NCBI GenBank assembly: GCA_016935015.1
Contig: JAFGRT010000122.1
Span: forward strand, 1-64,000
DNA length: 64,000 bases
Source: Acidobacteriota bacterium
Lineage (GTDB): Bacteria; Acidobacteriota; JAAYUB01
Reading direction: 5' to 3'
This document shows, one piece after another, positions 53,480 to 62,347 of the stretch; positions within the stretch are counted from its first letter, which is position 1, and each line of letters starts with the position of its first letter. The position numbers and the translations under genes are program-made. The notes below the pieces were generated by a model that was given only the letters and a program-made list of their open reading frames with translations, did not search any database and had not been told where the DNA came from.

Positions 53480-54475
53480 TTATTCGAAAAATTGGATGCT
53501 GATGGGATCGGGGATGAAGGTGCACAAGAAAATAATGAGCGCTACCACCGCCAAGATCCGACGGGACCGGCTGACCGGCAGGTCATCGAACAGGGTGGGC
53601 GGATGTCGCAAGCGGAGGACGATCAGAATCAGGGCGAACAGCAGATAACTGGGGAAAAAAATGATGGAATTCAGTGTCAGGACAATAAAGAAAACGAAGG
53701 ATACCACCCGGTGTCCTCGGGGGCCGAACAACGCATAGACAATGTGGCCGCCGTCCAACTGTCCGATGGGCAGCAGGTTTAGACTGGTGGCCACAAAACC
53801 GAAAAACGCCGCCCAGCCCAGCGGATGCAGGGCGATGGCGTGGGACGCGACACCGTCCGAAAAAAATGCCTGTATTCCCAGATACGTCAGAAGATTATCT
53901 CCAAAAACCAGAACCAGTCCTCGGGGTTCCACCACGCTGGGCGCACTCAAATAGAATCCGGCCAGGTAGACCGGGATGGCGGCGACCATGCCCGCCAGGG
54001 GGCCACCGATACCCACGTCAAACAACTGGCGGCGGTTGCGAAATGGTTGCTTGATTTTGATCACAGCTCCCAGGGTACCGAAGGAGAGAATGGCCGGTCC
54101 GGCCGGAAATGGGATGGGAAACGGGGGTGTTGAATGAAGTCGGTAATACCGGCAGACAAGGAAATGGCCCATCTCATGGCTGAGCAGGATGAACAGGATG
54201 CCGCCAGCATATGGCAAACCGCGCAGCAACAGCTGGGGGTGTTGCCAGATGTCGGTTTCGGCAATCAGGATGCCGGTGGTGGCGTAGCGAAACTCGATAT
54301 CCCAGAAAAATCCGGCCAAGGTGGCGGTGAACAGGGTAATCAGCAACAACACACCGGCGCGAATGATATTCTTCTTTTCACGCTGTAGATAGGATACGGA
54401 CTGGTACGCGGTCAGATCAAAGGAGGGGCCCAATTTATCCGGCGAAGGGAACAACAGGCCAGGCTCTTCTTTCAA
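53480..54475 (-). CDS. Site-2 protease family (M50) membrane metalloprotease
   Basis: The protein is 331 residues long with about six to seven membrane segments. The zinc-binding HEMGH is at residues 100-104 and the third ligand Asp241 lies in NLLPIGQLDGGH. These proteases cut within or next to membrane helices, often of anti-sigma factors. The protein has no PDZ or CBS domain. No ATG fits; TTG at 54475 is the likely start with GAAGG upstream. It follows the HU gene by 18 nt on the same strand. It could act on the anti-sigma proteins encoded elsewhere in this window, but that is speculative. Confidence 0.85.
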   Translation of the reverse strand: MKEEPGLLFPSPDKLGPSFDLTAYQSVSYLQREKKNIIRAGVLLLITLFTATLAGFFWDIEFRYATTGILIAETDIWQHPQLLLRGLPYAGGILFILLSHEMGHFLVCRYYRLHSTPPFPIPFPAGPAILSFGTLGAVIKIKQPFRNRRQLFDVGIGGPLAGMVAAIPVYLAGFYLSAPSVVEPRGLVLVFGDNLLTYLGIQAFFSDGVASHAIALHPLGWAAFFGFVATSLNLLPIGQLDGGHIVYALFGPRGHRVVSFVFFIVLTLNSIIFFPSYLLFALILIVLRLRHPPTLFDDLPVSRSRRILAVVALIIFLCTFIPDPISIQFFE

Positions 54476-54493
54476 GCGGTAGTGCCTTCACTG

Positions 54494-54769
54494 CTACTGA
54501 ATGTGATCGGATGAAAGATTCTTGCCTGGTTTGAAACGGACCGTCTTGCCCAACGGGATTTCCACTTCTTCGCCGGTTTTCGGGTTCCGGCCGATGCCGG
54601 TCTTGCGATTCTTGACGATCAGGACCCCAAACCCCCGGAGTTCAATGCGTTCCCCTTCCTTGAGAGACTCCTTCATGGCGTCGAAGAAGGCATTGACCAC
54701 TTCCGCGGCCTTGACTTTCGTGACCCCCAGACGATCGGCGACTCTTTGTATAATGTCCTGCTTGATCAC
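54494..54769 (-). CDS. HU/IHF family DNA-binding protein
   Basis: This 91-residue histone-like protein bends and compacts DNA as a dimer. The family pattern is complete: the N-terminal helical dimerisation part, then ELRGFGVLIVKNRKTGIGRNP, the DNA-intercalating arm with GRNPKTG, and VRFKPGK. The start is GTG, nine bases after GGAGG. It is transcribed ahead of the site-2 protease gene. Confidence 0.95.
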   Translation of the reverse strand: MIKQDIIQRVADRLGVTKVKAAEVVNAFFDAMKESLKEGERIELRGFGVLIVKNRKTGIGRNPKTGEEVEIPLGKTVRFKPGKNLSSDHIQ

Positions 54770-54864
54770 GCTTCAAACCTCCACAAGAATTGCTGAGTAT
54801 TGTTTATACAATTAACATAAAGAGAAATGGGAAATCAATAGAAAAAATCGGAAATCTTTTCATC

Positions 54865-54893
54865 TTGAATTATTTAGACAGGAATGTTACACT
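54865..54893 (+). promoter_or_regulatory. Promoter of the leuS operon
   Basis: TTGAAT (54865-54870), a 17-nt spacer and TACACT (54888-54893) would start transcription near 54900, about 30 nt before the leuS ATG. No T-box leader is present. Confidence 0.45.
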
Positions 54894-54931
54894 CACCCGT
54901 CTCTTCAGGCCAAGACGGAGGTTTCCTGTAT

Positions 54932-57424
54932 ATGACTGACGTCTATCCATTTAACGAAATCGAAAGTAAATGGCAAAAATTATGGGAAAAAAATGATTTG
55001 TACCGCTCCGTTGACTTTGCCGGGGAGAAATACTACGTGCTGGAGATGCTGCCCTACCCTTCCGGGAAATTGCACATGGGTCATGTCCGGAACTACAGCA
55101 TCGGCGATGCTCTGGCCCGCTATCAGCGGATGAAAGGCTACAACGTTCTCCATCCCATCGGTTGGGATGCTTTCGGATTGCCGGCCGAGAACGCGGCCAT
55201 CAAGCATGGCATTCACCCCGAGAAGTGGACACTCGACAATATCGCCTATATGAAAAGCCAAATGCGGCGGTTGGGATTCAGTTATGACTGGGAACGCGAG
55301 CTGGCCACCTGCCTGCCGGATTATTATCGCTGGAACCAGTGGTTTTTCATCCAGATGTTTCAAAACGATCTGGTGTATAAAAAAACGGCCATGGTCAATT
55401 GGTGTGACGCCTGCCAGACCGTACTGGCCAACGAACAGGTGGTGGACGGAGGATGCTGGCGGGACGGGACACCCGTTATCCAGAAAAAACTGAGTCAGTG
55501 GTATATCCGCATCACCCGCTACGCCGCCGAGCTGCTGGCGGATCTGGAAGGCCTGACCGACTGGCCGGAACGGGTGCGTGTCGCCCAGACCAACTGGATC
55601 GGGCGTTCAGAGGGAGCCAATGTGCTCTTTGCGGTCGACGGCACCGGGGTGGAGATTGAAATTTTCACCACTCGTCTCGATACCATCTACGGGGCCAATG
55701 CCGTTTTTCTTTCGCCGGCTCATCCGCTGGTGGAACAATTGCTGGAAAATCATCCACGCCGGCCGGAACTGGCCCGCCAAATCGAGCGGATGACCAATCA
55801 GGTCATGGCGGACCGCACCTACCAGGGCACCACCAAAGAGGGAATTTTCCTGGAACGATATGCCATCAATCCGTTTAACGGTGAGCGATTGCCCATCTGG
55901 ATTGCCAATTTCATCCTGATGGGATACGGCACCGGCGCCATCATGGCCGTGCCGGCCCATGACCAGCGGGATCACGAGTTTTCCCGTAAGTATCAACTGC
56001 CCATCCGACCGGTTATCCAACCCCCGCCGGATCACCCGACCGCGGCTGACGACACCTTGATCTATACCGGGTACGGGCGGCTCATCAACTCGGGACTTTG
56101 GACCGGTCTGGATTCCGCCACGGCCATGGACCGCATGGCGGAACACGCCGCGGCAAATGGGTTCGGCAAGGCGACGGTCTCCTACCGTATCCGCGACTGG
56201 GGGATCTCCCGGCAACGCTACTGGGGAACGCCCATCCCCATCGTTTACTGCGATCATTGTGGAACGGTACCCGTTCCTGAAGCGGAGCTGCCGGTCCTGC
56301 TGCCGCCCTTGCGGAAAATCGATTACCGGGGTGGTTCTCCCCTGCTCAATATCGAGGAGTTCGTCCATGCCGAATGCCCCCGTTGCCGGCGTCCGGCTCG
56401 CCGGGAGACGGACACCATGGATACATTTGTCGATTCATCCTGGTATTATCTGCGCTATACGAATGCCCGCCTGTCCGGCAATCCGGTGGAGCCCGAAATC
56501 GTCAGGTACTGGTTCCCGGTGGACATCTACATCGGTGGCATTGAGCACGCCACCGGCCATCTGATCTACACCCGTTTCTGGTGGAAGATGATGCGCGATC
56601 TCGGCCTGGTGACGGGCGCGGAACCGGTCAATCGGCTGTTGACCCAGGGCATGGTGATCAAGGACGGCGCTAAGATGAGCAAGTCGCTGGGCAATATTGT
56701 GGATCCGGATGCCATTATGAAAGATTTCGGTGCCGACACCACCCGGCTTTTCATTCTGTTCGCCTCACCGCCGGAAAAGGACCTGGACTGGAGCGGCACG
56801 GATATCAAGGGATGCTTCCGCTTCCTCAATCGCCTGTACCGCATTGTGCGCAGACAGCGGCGGTGGATCGCCGCCCCGCCCGGGCCGATCCCGGGGCCTG
56901 ACATCCTGGACGAACGGCAGTCAGTCTTGCTGCGCAAAACGCACCGGACCATAGACAAAGTCAGTCGGGACATCGACGAACGGCTGCAATTCAATACGGC
57001 CATCGCCGCCTGCATGGAATTGCTGAATGAGATGTACACATTTGAACAGGGCGGCATCAGGACGGCCCATGATCAATGGGTCTTTCGGATGGTGACCAAG
57101 CGCCTGCTCCTGCTGGCGGCTCCTTTCGTACCGCACCTGGCCGAGGAACTATGGCACGTGATCGGTGAGCCCGGCTCTGTTCTGTTGGCCGAGTGGCCGA
57201 CGGCGGACCCGGACCTGCTGGTGGAAGATTCACCCCTTGTCGAGATCCCGGTTATGATCAACGGCAAACTGCGGGACCGCATCCTCCTGCCTGTGGAGGC
57301 AGAACAGGAGCAGGCCGTAGCCGATGCCGCGGAAATTCCGAAGATCCGGAAACTTCTACAGGAAAAACGCATCGTTAACTCGGTGTATGTGCCCGGAAGA
57401 ATCATCAACTTCATTGTAAAATGA
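54932..57424 (+). CDS. leuS: Leucyl-tRNA synthetase
   Basis: This 830-residue class I synthetase charges tRNA-Leu. It shows HMGH at residues 48-51, an editing (CP1) domain between the Rossmann halves with TTRLDTIYGANAVFLSP, the KMSKS loop at 581-585 and the C-terminal anticodon-binding part. Length is normal. GGAGG precedes the ATG. Its TGA overlaps the ATG of the lptE-like gene, and leuS-lptE-holA is the same order as in Escherichia coli. Confidence 0.97.
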   Translation: MTDVYPFNEIESKWQKLWEKNDLYRSVDFAGEKYYVLEMLPYPSGKLHMGHVRNYSIGDALARYQRMKGYNVLHPIGWDAFGLPAENAAIKHGIHPEKWTLDNIAYMKSQMRRLGFSYDWERELATCLPDYYRWNQWFFIQMFQNDLVYKKTAMVNWCDACQTVLANEQVVDGGCWRDGTPVIQKKLSQWYIRITRYAAELLADLEGLTDWPERVRVAQTNWIGRSEGANVLFAVDGTGVEIEIFTTRLDTIYGANAVFLSPAHPLVEQLLENHPRRPELARQIERMTNQVMADRTYQGTTKEGIFLERYAINPFNGERLPIWIANFILMGYGTGAIMAVPAHDQRDHEFSRKYQLPIRPVIQPPPDHPTAADDTLIYTGYGRLINSGLWTGLDSATAMDRMAEHAAANGFGKATVSYRIRDWGISRQRYWGTPIPIVYCDHCGTVPVPEAELPVLLPPLRKIDYRGGSPLLNIEEFVHAECPRCRRPARRETDTMDTFVDSSWYYLRYTNARLSGNPVEPEIVRYWFPVDIYIGGIEHATGHLIYTRFWWKMMRDLGLVTGAEPVNRLLTQGMVIKDGAKMSKSLGNIVDPDAIMKDFGADTTRLFILFASPPEKDLDWSGTDIKGCFRFLNRLYRIVRRQRRWIAAPPGPIPGPDILDERQSVLLRKTHRTIDKVSRDIDERLQFNTAIAACMELLNEMYTFEQGGIRTAHDQWVFRMVTKRLLLLAAPFVPHLAEELWHVIGEPGSVLLAEWPTADPDLLVEDSPLVEIPVMINGKLRDRILLPVEAEQEQAVADAAEIPKIRKLLQEKRIVNSVYVPGRIINFIVK

Positions 57425-57942
57425 TGCTTTTCAAAACCATACTCATCAGCCTGATCCTGCTCCTTCCGACGATGGGGTGCGGGTACCGCATGACCGCCCG
57501 TTACAACAGTCTGCCTCCGCATATCACCACCATCGCCGTTCCCTCCTTTGAGAATCGGACCATGCAATTCGATCTGTCCGCCAAGCTGACCCAGGCGGTC
57601 AAACGCGAGTTCATGGAGAGGTCCGCCTGCCGGATCTCCAGCGACGAAGCGGAGGCCGATGCCGTCCTGCACGGCATCATCTCCGGCTATTCGGTGACGC
57701 CCATCGCCATCAAGCGGCAGAATGTCGGCACCTCCTTCCTCATCACCCTGACGGTGAAGATCGTGTTTTCGGACCGTCGCGAAGACCGGGTTCTATATTC
57801 GAATCCGTCGTTCATTCTGCGGGAGGAATACATTTTGTCCGAGCGGAACGTGGATTTCTACGTGGAGGAGGGACCGGCCATCGAACGGGCGGCCCAGGCG
57901 TTTGCCGACAGATTGGTGGCCACCATTCTGGAAGATTTTTGA
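57421..57942 (+). CDS. lptE: LptE family LPS-assembly lipoprotein
   Basis: This 173-residue lipoprotein has a signal peptide with the lipobox PTMGCGY, so mature Cys20 should be acylated and outer-membrane anchored. The body fits the LptE fold: HITTIAVPSFENRT, a conserved strand and helix, and a C-terminal amphipathic helix. LptE plugs the LptD barrel that inserts lipopolysaccharide in the outer leaflet. Its ATG overlaps the leuS stop and its TGA overlaps the TTG preceding holA, so the three genes are coupled. The fused LptFG in this window belongs to the same pathway. Confidence 0.85.
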   Translation: MMLFKTILISLILLLPTMGCGYRMTARYNSLPPHITTIAVPSFENRTMQFDLSAKLTQAVKREFMERSACRISSDEAEADAVLHGIISGYSVTPIAIKRQNVGTSFLITLTVKIVFSDRREDRVLYSNPSFILREEYILSERNVDFYVEEGPAIERAAQAFADRLVATILEDF

Positions 57943-57944
57943 TC

Positions 57945-58994
57945 ATGCCCGGAACCATGTCGAATTACTGGACATTCGAGAACAAGCTCCGCAAAGGACA
58001 ACCGGAGCCTTGCGTGTCTTTTTTCGGCGAAGAGGCCTATTTACACCGTCGGGCCATCGATCTTCTCAAAAAGGTGGTCCTGAACGACCACGCGGACTGT
58101 TTCAATTACACCATGGCCTATGCCGAAGAGGTTAATTTGGCCGAATTCCTGGCCCAATCACGCACGGCATCCATGCTGGCCGGCCCCAAACTCATGATCC
58201 TCCGCCATTGCGAAAAAATAGGCGCCAATCAGTTGCCGGTCCTGGAGTATTTTCTGAAGCAGCCTTCCGCCAAAAACATCGTTCTCTTCGATTTTTCACC
58301 GGACATCGAGTTGTGGCGCATGAAAAGCTCCGGCGGAGCCGGGCAGAAACTCCACAAGATGATGCTGCAGCATACGGACGCCTTCGAGTTTGAGCGGTTC
58401 CGGCAGCCCCAACATTTGGTCCAGTTTTTACGGAATCTGGCCCAGGAAGCTCCGTACCGTTTTGAGGACGACGCCCTGAAGTACCTGACGGATCGTCTCG
58501 GCGGAGATCTGGAGCTGATTGTCCAGGAAATGGAAAAAGTGTGGATTCTGATCGGTGCCCAAGGAATTATCCGGCAGCGGGATATGGAACACCTGGTCGG
58601 CCGGCATCCCTACGCCACCATCTTCGATCTCATCAACGCCCTGGCCCGTCGTGATGCCCGCCAGGCGATGGAGCGGCTGGAAGTCATGCTCGGTCAGGGC
58701 GAGCCGCACCTGTACATTCTATCCCTGCTGACTCGTTTTTTCCGTCAGGCCATGCTATATAAAAGCCTTGTCCGGCAGGGCAAATCGCGTAACGAGATCA
58801 AGGTCGCGATGAATATCCGCTTTGACAAGCCGCTGGATGATCTTCGCCTCAGTCATCAGAATTATCGCCAGCAGGATCTGTGGGCCTGTCTGCAGCTGAT
58901 CGGCAAAGCCGACCAGGCCTTCAAAAGCAGCCGTGTCAACATCCGGACGCACCTCGAATTCCTGCTGCTTACCATCTGTCGAACCGGTCAATGA
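57945..58994 (+). CDS. holA: DNA polymerase III delta subunit
   Basis: This 349-residue clamp-loader delta subunit opens the beta clamp during replication. An N-terminal ATPase-like domain without nucleotide motifs (about 20-150, PCVSFFGEEAYLHRRAIDLL) is followed by helical domain II and the C-terminal collar domain (about 215-345, IFDLINALARRDARQAMERLEVML). It follows lptE by 2 nt; further ATG or TTG codons near the start are possible. Confidence 0.9.
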   Translation: MPGTMSNYWTFENKLRKGQPEPCVSFFGEEAYLHRRAIDLLKKVVLNDHADCFNYTMAYAEEVNLAEFLAQSRTASMLAGPKLMILRHCEKIGANQLPVLEYFLKQPSAKNIVLFDFSPDIELWRMKSSGGAGQKLHKMMLQHTDAFEFERFRQPQHLVQFLRNLAQEAPYRFEDDALKYLTDRLGGDLELIVQEMEKVWILIGAQGIIRQRDMEHLVGRHPYATIFDLINALARRDARQAMERLEVMLGQGEPHLYILSLLTRFFRQAMLYKSLVRQGKSRNEIKVAMNIRFDKPLDDLRLSHQNYRQQDLWACLQLIGKADQAFKSSRVNIRTHLEFLLLTICRTGQ

Positions 58995-59001
58995 CCACAC
59001 G

Positions 59002-59355
59002 ATGAAGACCGAAGAACTCAAGGCTCGACTTAAGGAAGTACTACATTTCTCCACATTTACGGAGGCAGAAACGTCGCTGCGCGTAATTCATGCACTGTAT
59101 GAGGATTGCCGCGCCACCCGCGACGGGGAGGGGATGACGCTCTGCCGCCAACGGATTCTGGACGCCAAAAAACGCGCCCTGCTCATTGCCCGAAATCCAA
59201 AAGTTGCTCCTCGCAAACGGGACCAAAAGAAGGAGATGCACCTCTGGTTTTCCTTATGGCTGGAAAATGCGGACACCTTTTTTGTGTGGCTGGATCTGCG
59301 AAAGAATACCCGTGCCTTTCAGGAGTTGTCGAAGTCCGAGGAATCGAATGCATAA
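59002..59355 (+). CDS. Conserved hypothetical protein after holA
   Basis: I do not recognise this 117-residue protein. It is helical and basic, with a cysteine-containing centre (EDCRATRDGEGMTLCRQRILDAKKRAL), a Lys/Arg-rich stretch (about 72-85), and an aromatic segment (LWFSLWLENADTFFVWLDLRK). No signal peptide or membrane helix is present. It starts 7 nt after holA and is the last gene of the leuS operon. The ribosome site is weak but context supports translation. Confidence 0.6.
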   Translation: MKTEELKARLKEVLHFSTFTEAETSLRVIHALYEDCRATRDGEGMTLCRQRILDAKKRALLIARNPKVAPRKRDQKKEMHLWFSLWLENADTFFVWLDLRKNTRAFQELSKSEESNA

Positions 59356-59462
59356 TTTTTCTGGTTGTGACGGCAATAGATAAAATGCTAATTATATAAA
59401 CAGAACACCATCATTCGTCCGTTCGGGTGAGCGGCACTTTTTTTGGGACGGATCGGCACATT

Positions 59463-60641
59463 ATGTATCCGAAAATTTATTTGAAACCCGGCAAAGAAAA
59501 ACCGCTGACCGCCCATCACCATTGGGTGTTCTCGGGGGCCATCCTGAAGCGGGACCCCGAGATCATCGCCGGTGCGATCGTGGATGTCTGCTCGTCCGAT
59601 CATAAATATCTGGGCACTGGATATTTCAATGACAAAACATCCATCGCCGTCCGCATGCTCTCTTTCGAGCCCACGACCATCGACGGCAACTTTTTTTGGG
59701 AGAGAATTTACCGGTCCTGGCAGTACCGCCAGAAACTTTTTGCCGAGACAGATACCAATGCGTTCCGGGTCGTTTTTTCCGAGGGCGACTTCCTGCCTGG
59801 CCTTATCGTGGACAAGTACGGTTCAGGACTGGTCCTGCAAATCCAGACACTCGGCATCGACGGCTTTCGAAATGAACTCGTGGAACTGCTGAATGTGATG
59901 CTGCGACCCGATTTCATCCATGAGCGGAGTGAAGGGGCTGCCCGGGCGGAGGAAGGCCTGACGGATATCAACCGGACGTTGTGGGGAACGCTGCCGGGAA
60001 ACCCCGTGGAGATTCGGGAGAATGGTGTTGTTTTCATCGTGGACGTGGTCCAGGGGCAAAAGACGGGATTCTTCCTTGACCAGCGGGACAACCGACACCT
60101 GATTCGCCGAGTGGCAAAGGGCAAAACCGTTTTGAACTGTTTCGGCTATACGGCCGGTTTCGCTGTTTATGCCGCACTGGGGGGCGCCACGCGGACGGTG
60201 ACCGTCGATTTATCCGAACCAGCGTTGGCGCTCGCCCAAGAGAATTTCCGCCGTAACGGACTGGATCCGGGTCGGCATGAATTTGTGCGGGAGGATGTCT
60301 TTCAGTACCTGCGCCATTGCCGGGACAAATTTGATATCATCATCCTCGATCCGCCGGCCTTCGCCAAAAAACAGACCAATTTGACGGCCGCCTATCGCGG
60401 CTACAAGGATATCAATTTGCATGCCTTGAAATGCATCCAGCCCGGCGGCTGGCTCCTCACCTGCTCATGCTCCTATTATATTGACGCGCCCCAATTCCAG
60501 AAAATCCTCTTCCTGGCGGCCATGGATGCCGGGCACGAGGTGCAGATCGTGGCCAAGCGACCCCAACCCCCGGACCACCCGCTCAATGTTTTCCATCCCG
60601 AAAGCGAGTACCTCAAATCATTTTTCTGTAAAGTGTACTGA
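59463..60641 (+). CDS. RlmI-like 23S rRNA cytosine methyltransferase
   Basis: This 392-residue SAM-dependent methyltransferase of the RlmI/YccW family has an N-terminal PUA-like domain (about 1-75), a central domain, and a Rossmann methyltransferase core from about 205. The core contains LNCFGYTAGFAVYAALGGA (motif I), the catalytic-loop DPPAFAK and the late SCSYYI. RlmI methylates C1962 of 23S rRNA. The ATG overlaps nothing upstream, and the HD gene starts on the last base of its stop codon. Confidence 0.88.
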   Translation: MYPKIYLKPGKEKPLTAHHHWVFSGAILKRDPEIIAGAIVDVCSSDHKYLGTGYFNDKTSIAVRMLSFEPTTIDGNFFWERIYRSWQYRQKLFAETDTNAFRVVFSEGDFLPGLIVDKYGSGLVLQIQTLGIDGFRNELVELLNVMLRPDFIHERSEGAARAEEGLTDINRTLWGTLPGNPVEIRENGVVFIVDVVQGQKTGFFLDQRDNRHLIRRVAKGKTVLNCFGYTAGFAVYAALGGATRTVTVDLSEPALALAQENFRRNGLDPGRHEFVREDVFQYLRHCRDKFDIIILDPPAFAKKQTNLTAAYRGYKDINLHALKCIQPGGWLLTCSCSYYIDAPQFQKILFLAAMDAGHEVQIVAKRPQPPDHPLNVFHPESEYLKSFFCKVY

Positions 60642-61279
60642 TGCTGGAACTGGACCCAATCCGTCAATACGCTCGTTCTTTTTTCGAGGAGAATTCCGGT
60701 TGTCATGGCTGGGAACATACGGAACGGGTGCTGGCCCTGGCCCGGCGCATCGCGGTTGCCGAAGGGGCGGATCTGGACGTGGTCAGCGCCTCGGCGCTGC
60801 TCCACGATATCGGCCGTCGCGAGGAATCGGCGAGCAATGGTGCCTGTTGCCACGCCGCCTATGGTGCGGAACTGGCCGGCACGTTTCTGGAATCGCTGGC
60901 CGTGGATCGGGACGTCATTCAACGGATTGTCCACTGCATTGCCGCCCATCGTTTCCGCAACTCGCTTCATCCCGAAACGCTGGAAGCCCGGATATTGTTC
61001 GACGCCGACAAACTGGACTCTATCGGCGCTGTCGGCATTGGCCGGGCCTTTCAGTTCGCCGGTGAAGTCGGCGCCCGATTGCATGATCCGGCAGTGGATC
61101 CGGCCACCACACGACCCTACTCCATCCACGACACCGCCTACCGTGAATACCTGGTTAAGTTGCGATATCTCAAGGATCGAATGCTGACCGCTTCCGGACG
61201 ACGTCTAGCGAAAGAACGTTCGGCATTCATGGATGCTTTTTTTGCGCGTCTGAACGACGAAGTCGCCGGTGAGCTCTAA
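60641..61279 (+). CDS. HD domain phosphohydrolase
   Basis: This 212-residue HD-domain protein has the metal ligands His in GWEHTERV, His-Asp in LLHDIGR, His in AAHRF and Asp in DADKLDS. It is close to the short YedJ-type hydrolases, which act on nucleotides or phosphate esters. It is translationally coupled to the RlmI-like gene (TGATG). The downstream 61280-61433 stretch contains a run of nine G and no feature I can assign. Confidence 0.85.
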   Translation: MLELDPIRQYARSFFEENSGCHGWEHTERVLALARRIAVAEGADLDVVSASALLHDIGRREESASNGACCHAAYGAELAGTFLESLAVDRDVIQRIVHCIAAHRFRNSLHPETLEARILFDADKLDSIGAVGIGRAFQFAGEVGARLHDPAVDPATTRPYSIHDTAYREYLVKLRYLKDRMLTASGRRLAKERSAFMDAFFARLNDEVAGEL

Positions 61280-61433
61280 GATCCGCGAACCGGTTTGTGC
61301 CTGGAGATTTAACCGAACCGGAGGAGGGGGGGGGATTTCGGGCGAGGGTTTCGCCAATTGGGCAATCCTGGTTTGCGGCCGATCCGGGGCGCATCCCTGC
61401 TATTAAGATAGAAGGTTATTTATATCTAGCTAA

Positions 61434-62309
61434 ATGTCTATTATGAAAGAATATTCACCGAATAAATTCCAGGCGCTGGATCCACGGAAACGATGGCTCT
61501 ATCTGGCCTGGATGATGGAAAATCTACTGGCGCGGAGAGAGGATTCGCCGGCGGATTTGGCTGCCCGCGAGTGGTCGGAACGATTGTGCCGGTATGTCGC
61601 CTGTCTGCCGCAATCGGAGAGGACACTCTTCGCCTGGGACGACGTCATGGATCTGAATGCGGCGGATCCGGCATGGCGCACAGCCGTGATCCGACTGCTC
61701 GACGAGGTGTATGAGCGGGCCGGTTATGACCGGGAAAACTTGCGTCAATTGTTCGCCGAACCCGCCCCGGCGGCTGCCATCCGGCGGCGGGTCCAGCCGC
61801 TGCGGGTCATTGCCGACGGCATCCGTTCGCCGTTCAACGCCGGCTCCATCATCCGTTGTGCCGAAGCGGCCGGCAGTGAGGCTGTGTACCTGACCGGCTA
61901 CACGCCCGGTCCCGATCACCCCAAGGTGAGACGCAGTGCCATGTCCGCCCAAAATTACCTGCCCGTCCATGAGATGGCGGCCCCCCTGGATGCGGTCAGA
62001 CAGTGCCTGGCAGACGGCTATCTCCCTGTGGCTCTGGAGAGAACTTCGGGAAGCCTGGAATACGGCTCATTCCCCTTCCCTCGTCCGCTGGCGCTGGTCG
62101 TCGGCAACGAGGAGTTGGGCATTGCCCGGCCGGTCCTGGCGGCATGCCGGCATATCATTCATATCCCCATGCTGGGCGTTAAGCAGTCCCTCAATGTGAG
62201 CCAGGCCCTGGCGGTGGTTCTCTTCGCGTGCGTCCACCGTTGGCGGGCTGAAGAACGGACTCTGGAACGGGTCCCCAGGCACATTGCCAAGGAGCAGATA
62301 ATCGATTAA
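61434..62309 (+). CDS. TrmH/SpoU family RNA methyltransferase
   Basis: The protein is 291 residues long. The C-terminal SPOUT domain (about 120-275) has the three knot motifs NAGSIIRCAEAAG, LVVGNEELGI and IPMLGVKQSLNVSQALAVVLF. The N-terminal part (1-115) is helical and specific to this subgroup. It should 2'-O-methylate a ribose in tRNA or rRNA. ATG 61434 or 61443 could start it; neither has a clear ribosome site. Confidence 0.87.
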   Translation: MSIMKEYSPNKFQALDPRKRWLYLAWMMENLLARREDSPADLAAREWSERLCRYVACLPQSERTLFAWDDVMDLNAADPAWRTAVIRLLDEVYERAGYDRENLRQLFAEPAPAAAIRRRVQPLRVIADGIRSPFNAGSIIRCAEAAGSEAVYLTGYTPGPDHPKVRRSAMSAQNYLPVHEMAAPLDAVRQCLADGYLPVALERTSGSLEYGSFPFPRPLALVVGNEELGIARPVLAACRHIIHIPMLGVKQSLNVSQALAVVLFACVHRWRAEERTLERVPRHIAKEQIID

Positions 62310-62347
62310 AATCTTGCCGACATGTTATTCACATTGAGGACCATCAC

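Noticed and set aside
61325-61334. Run of nine G as a sign of phase variation
   Set aside because: It lies between genes, in no reading frame and not within a recognised promoter spacer.
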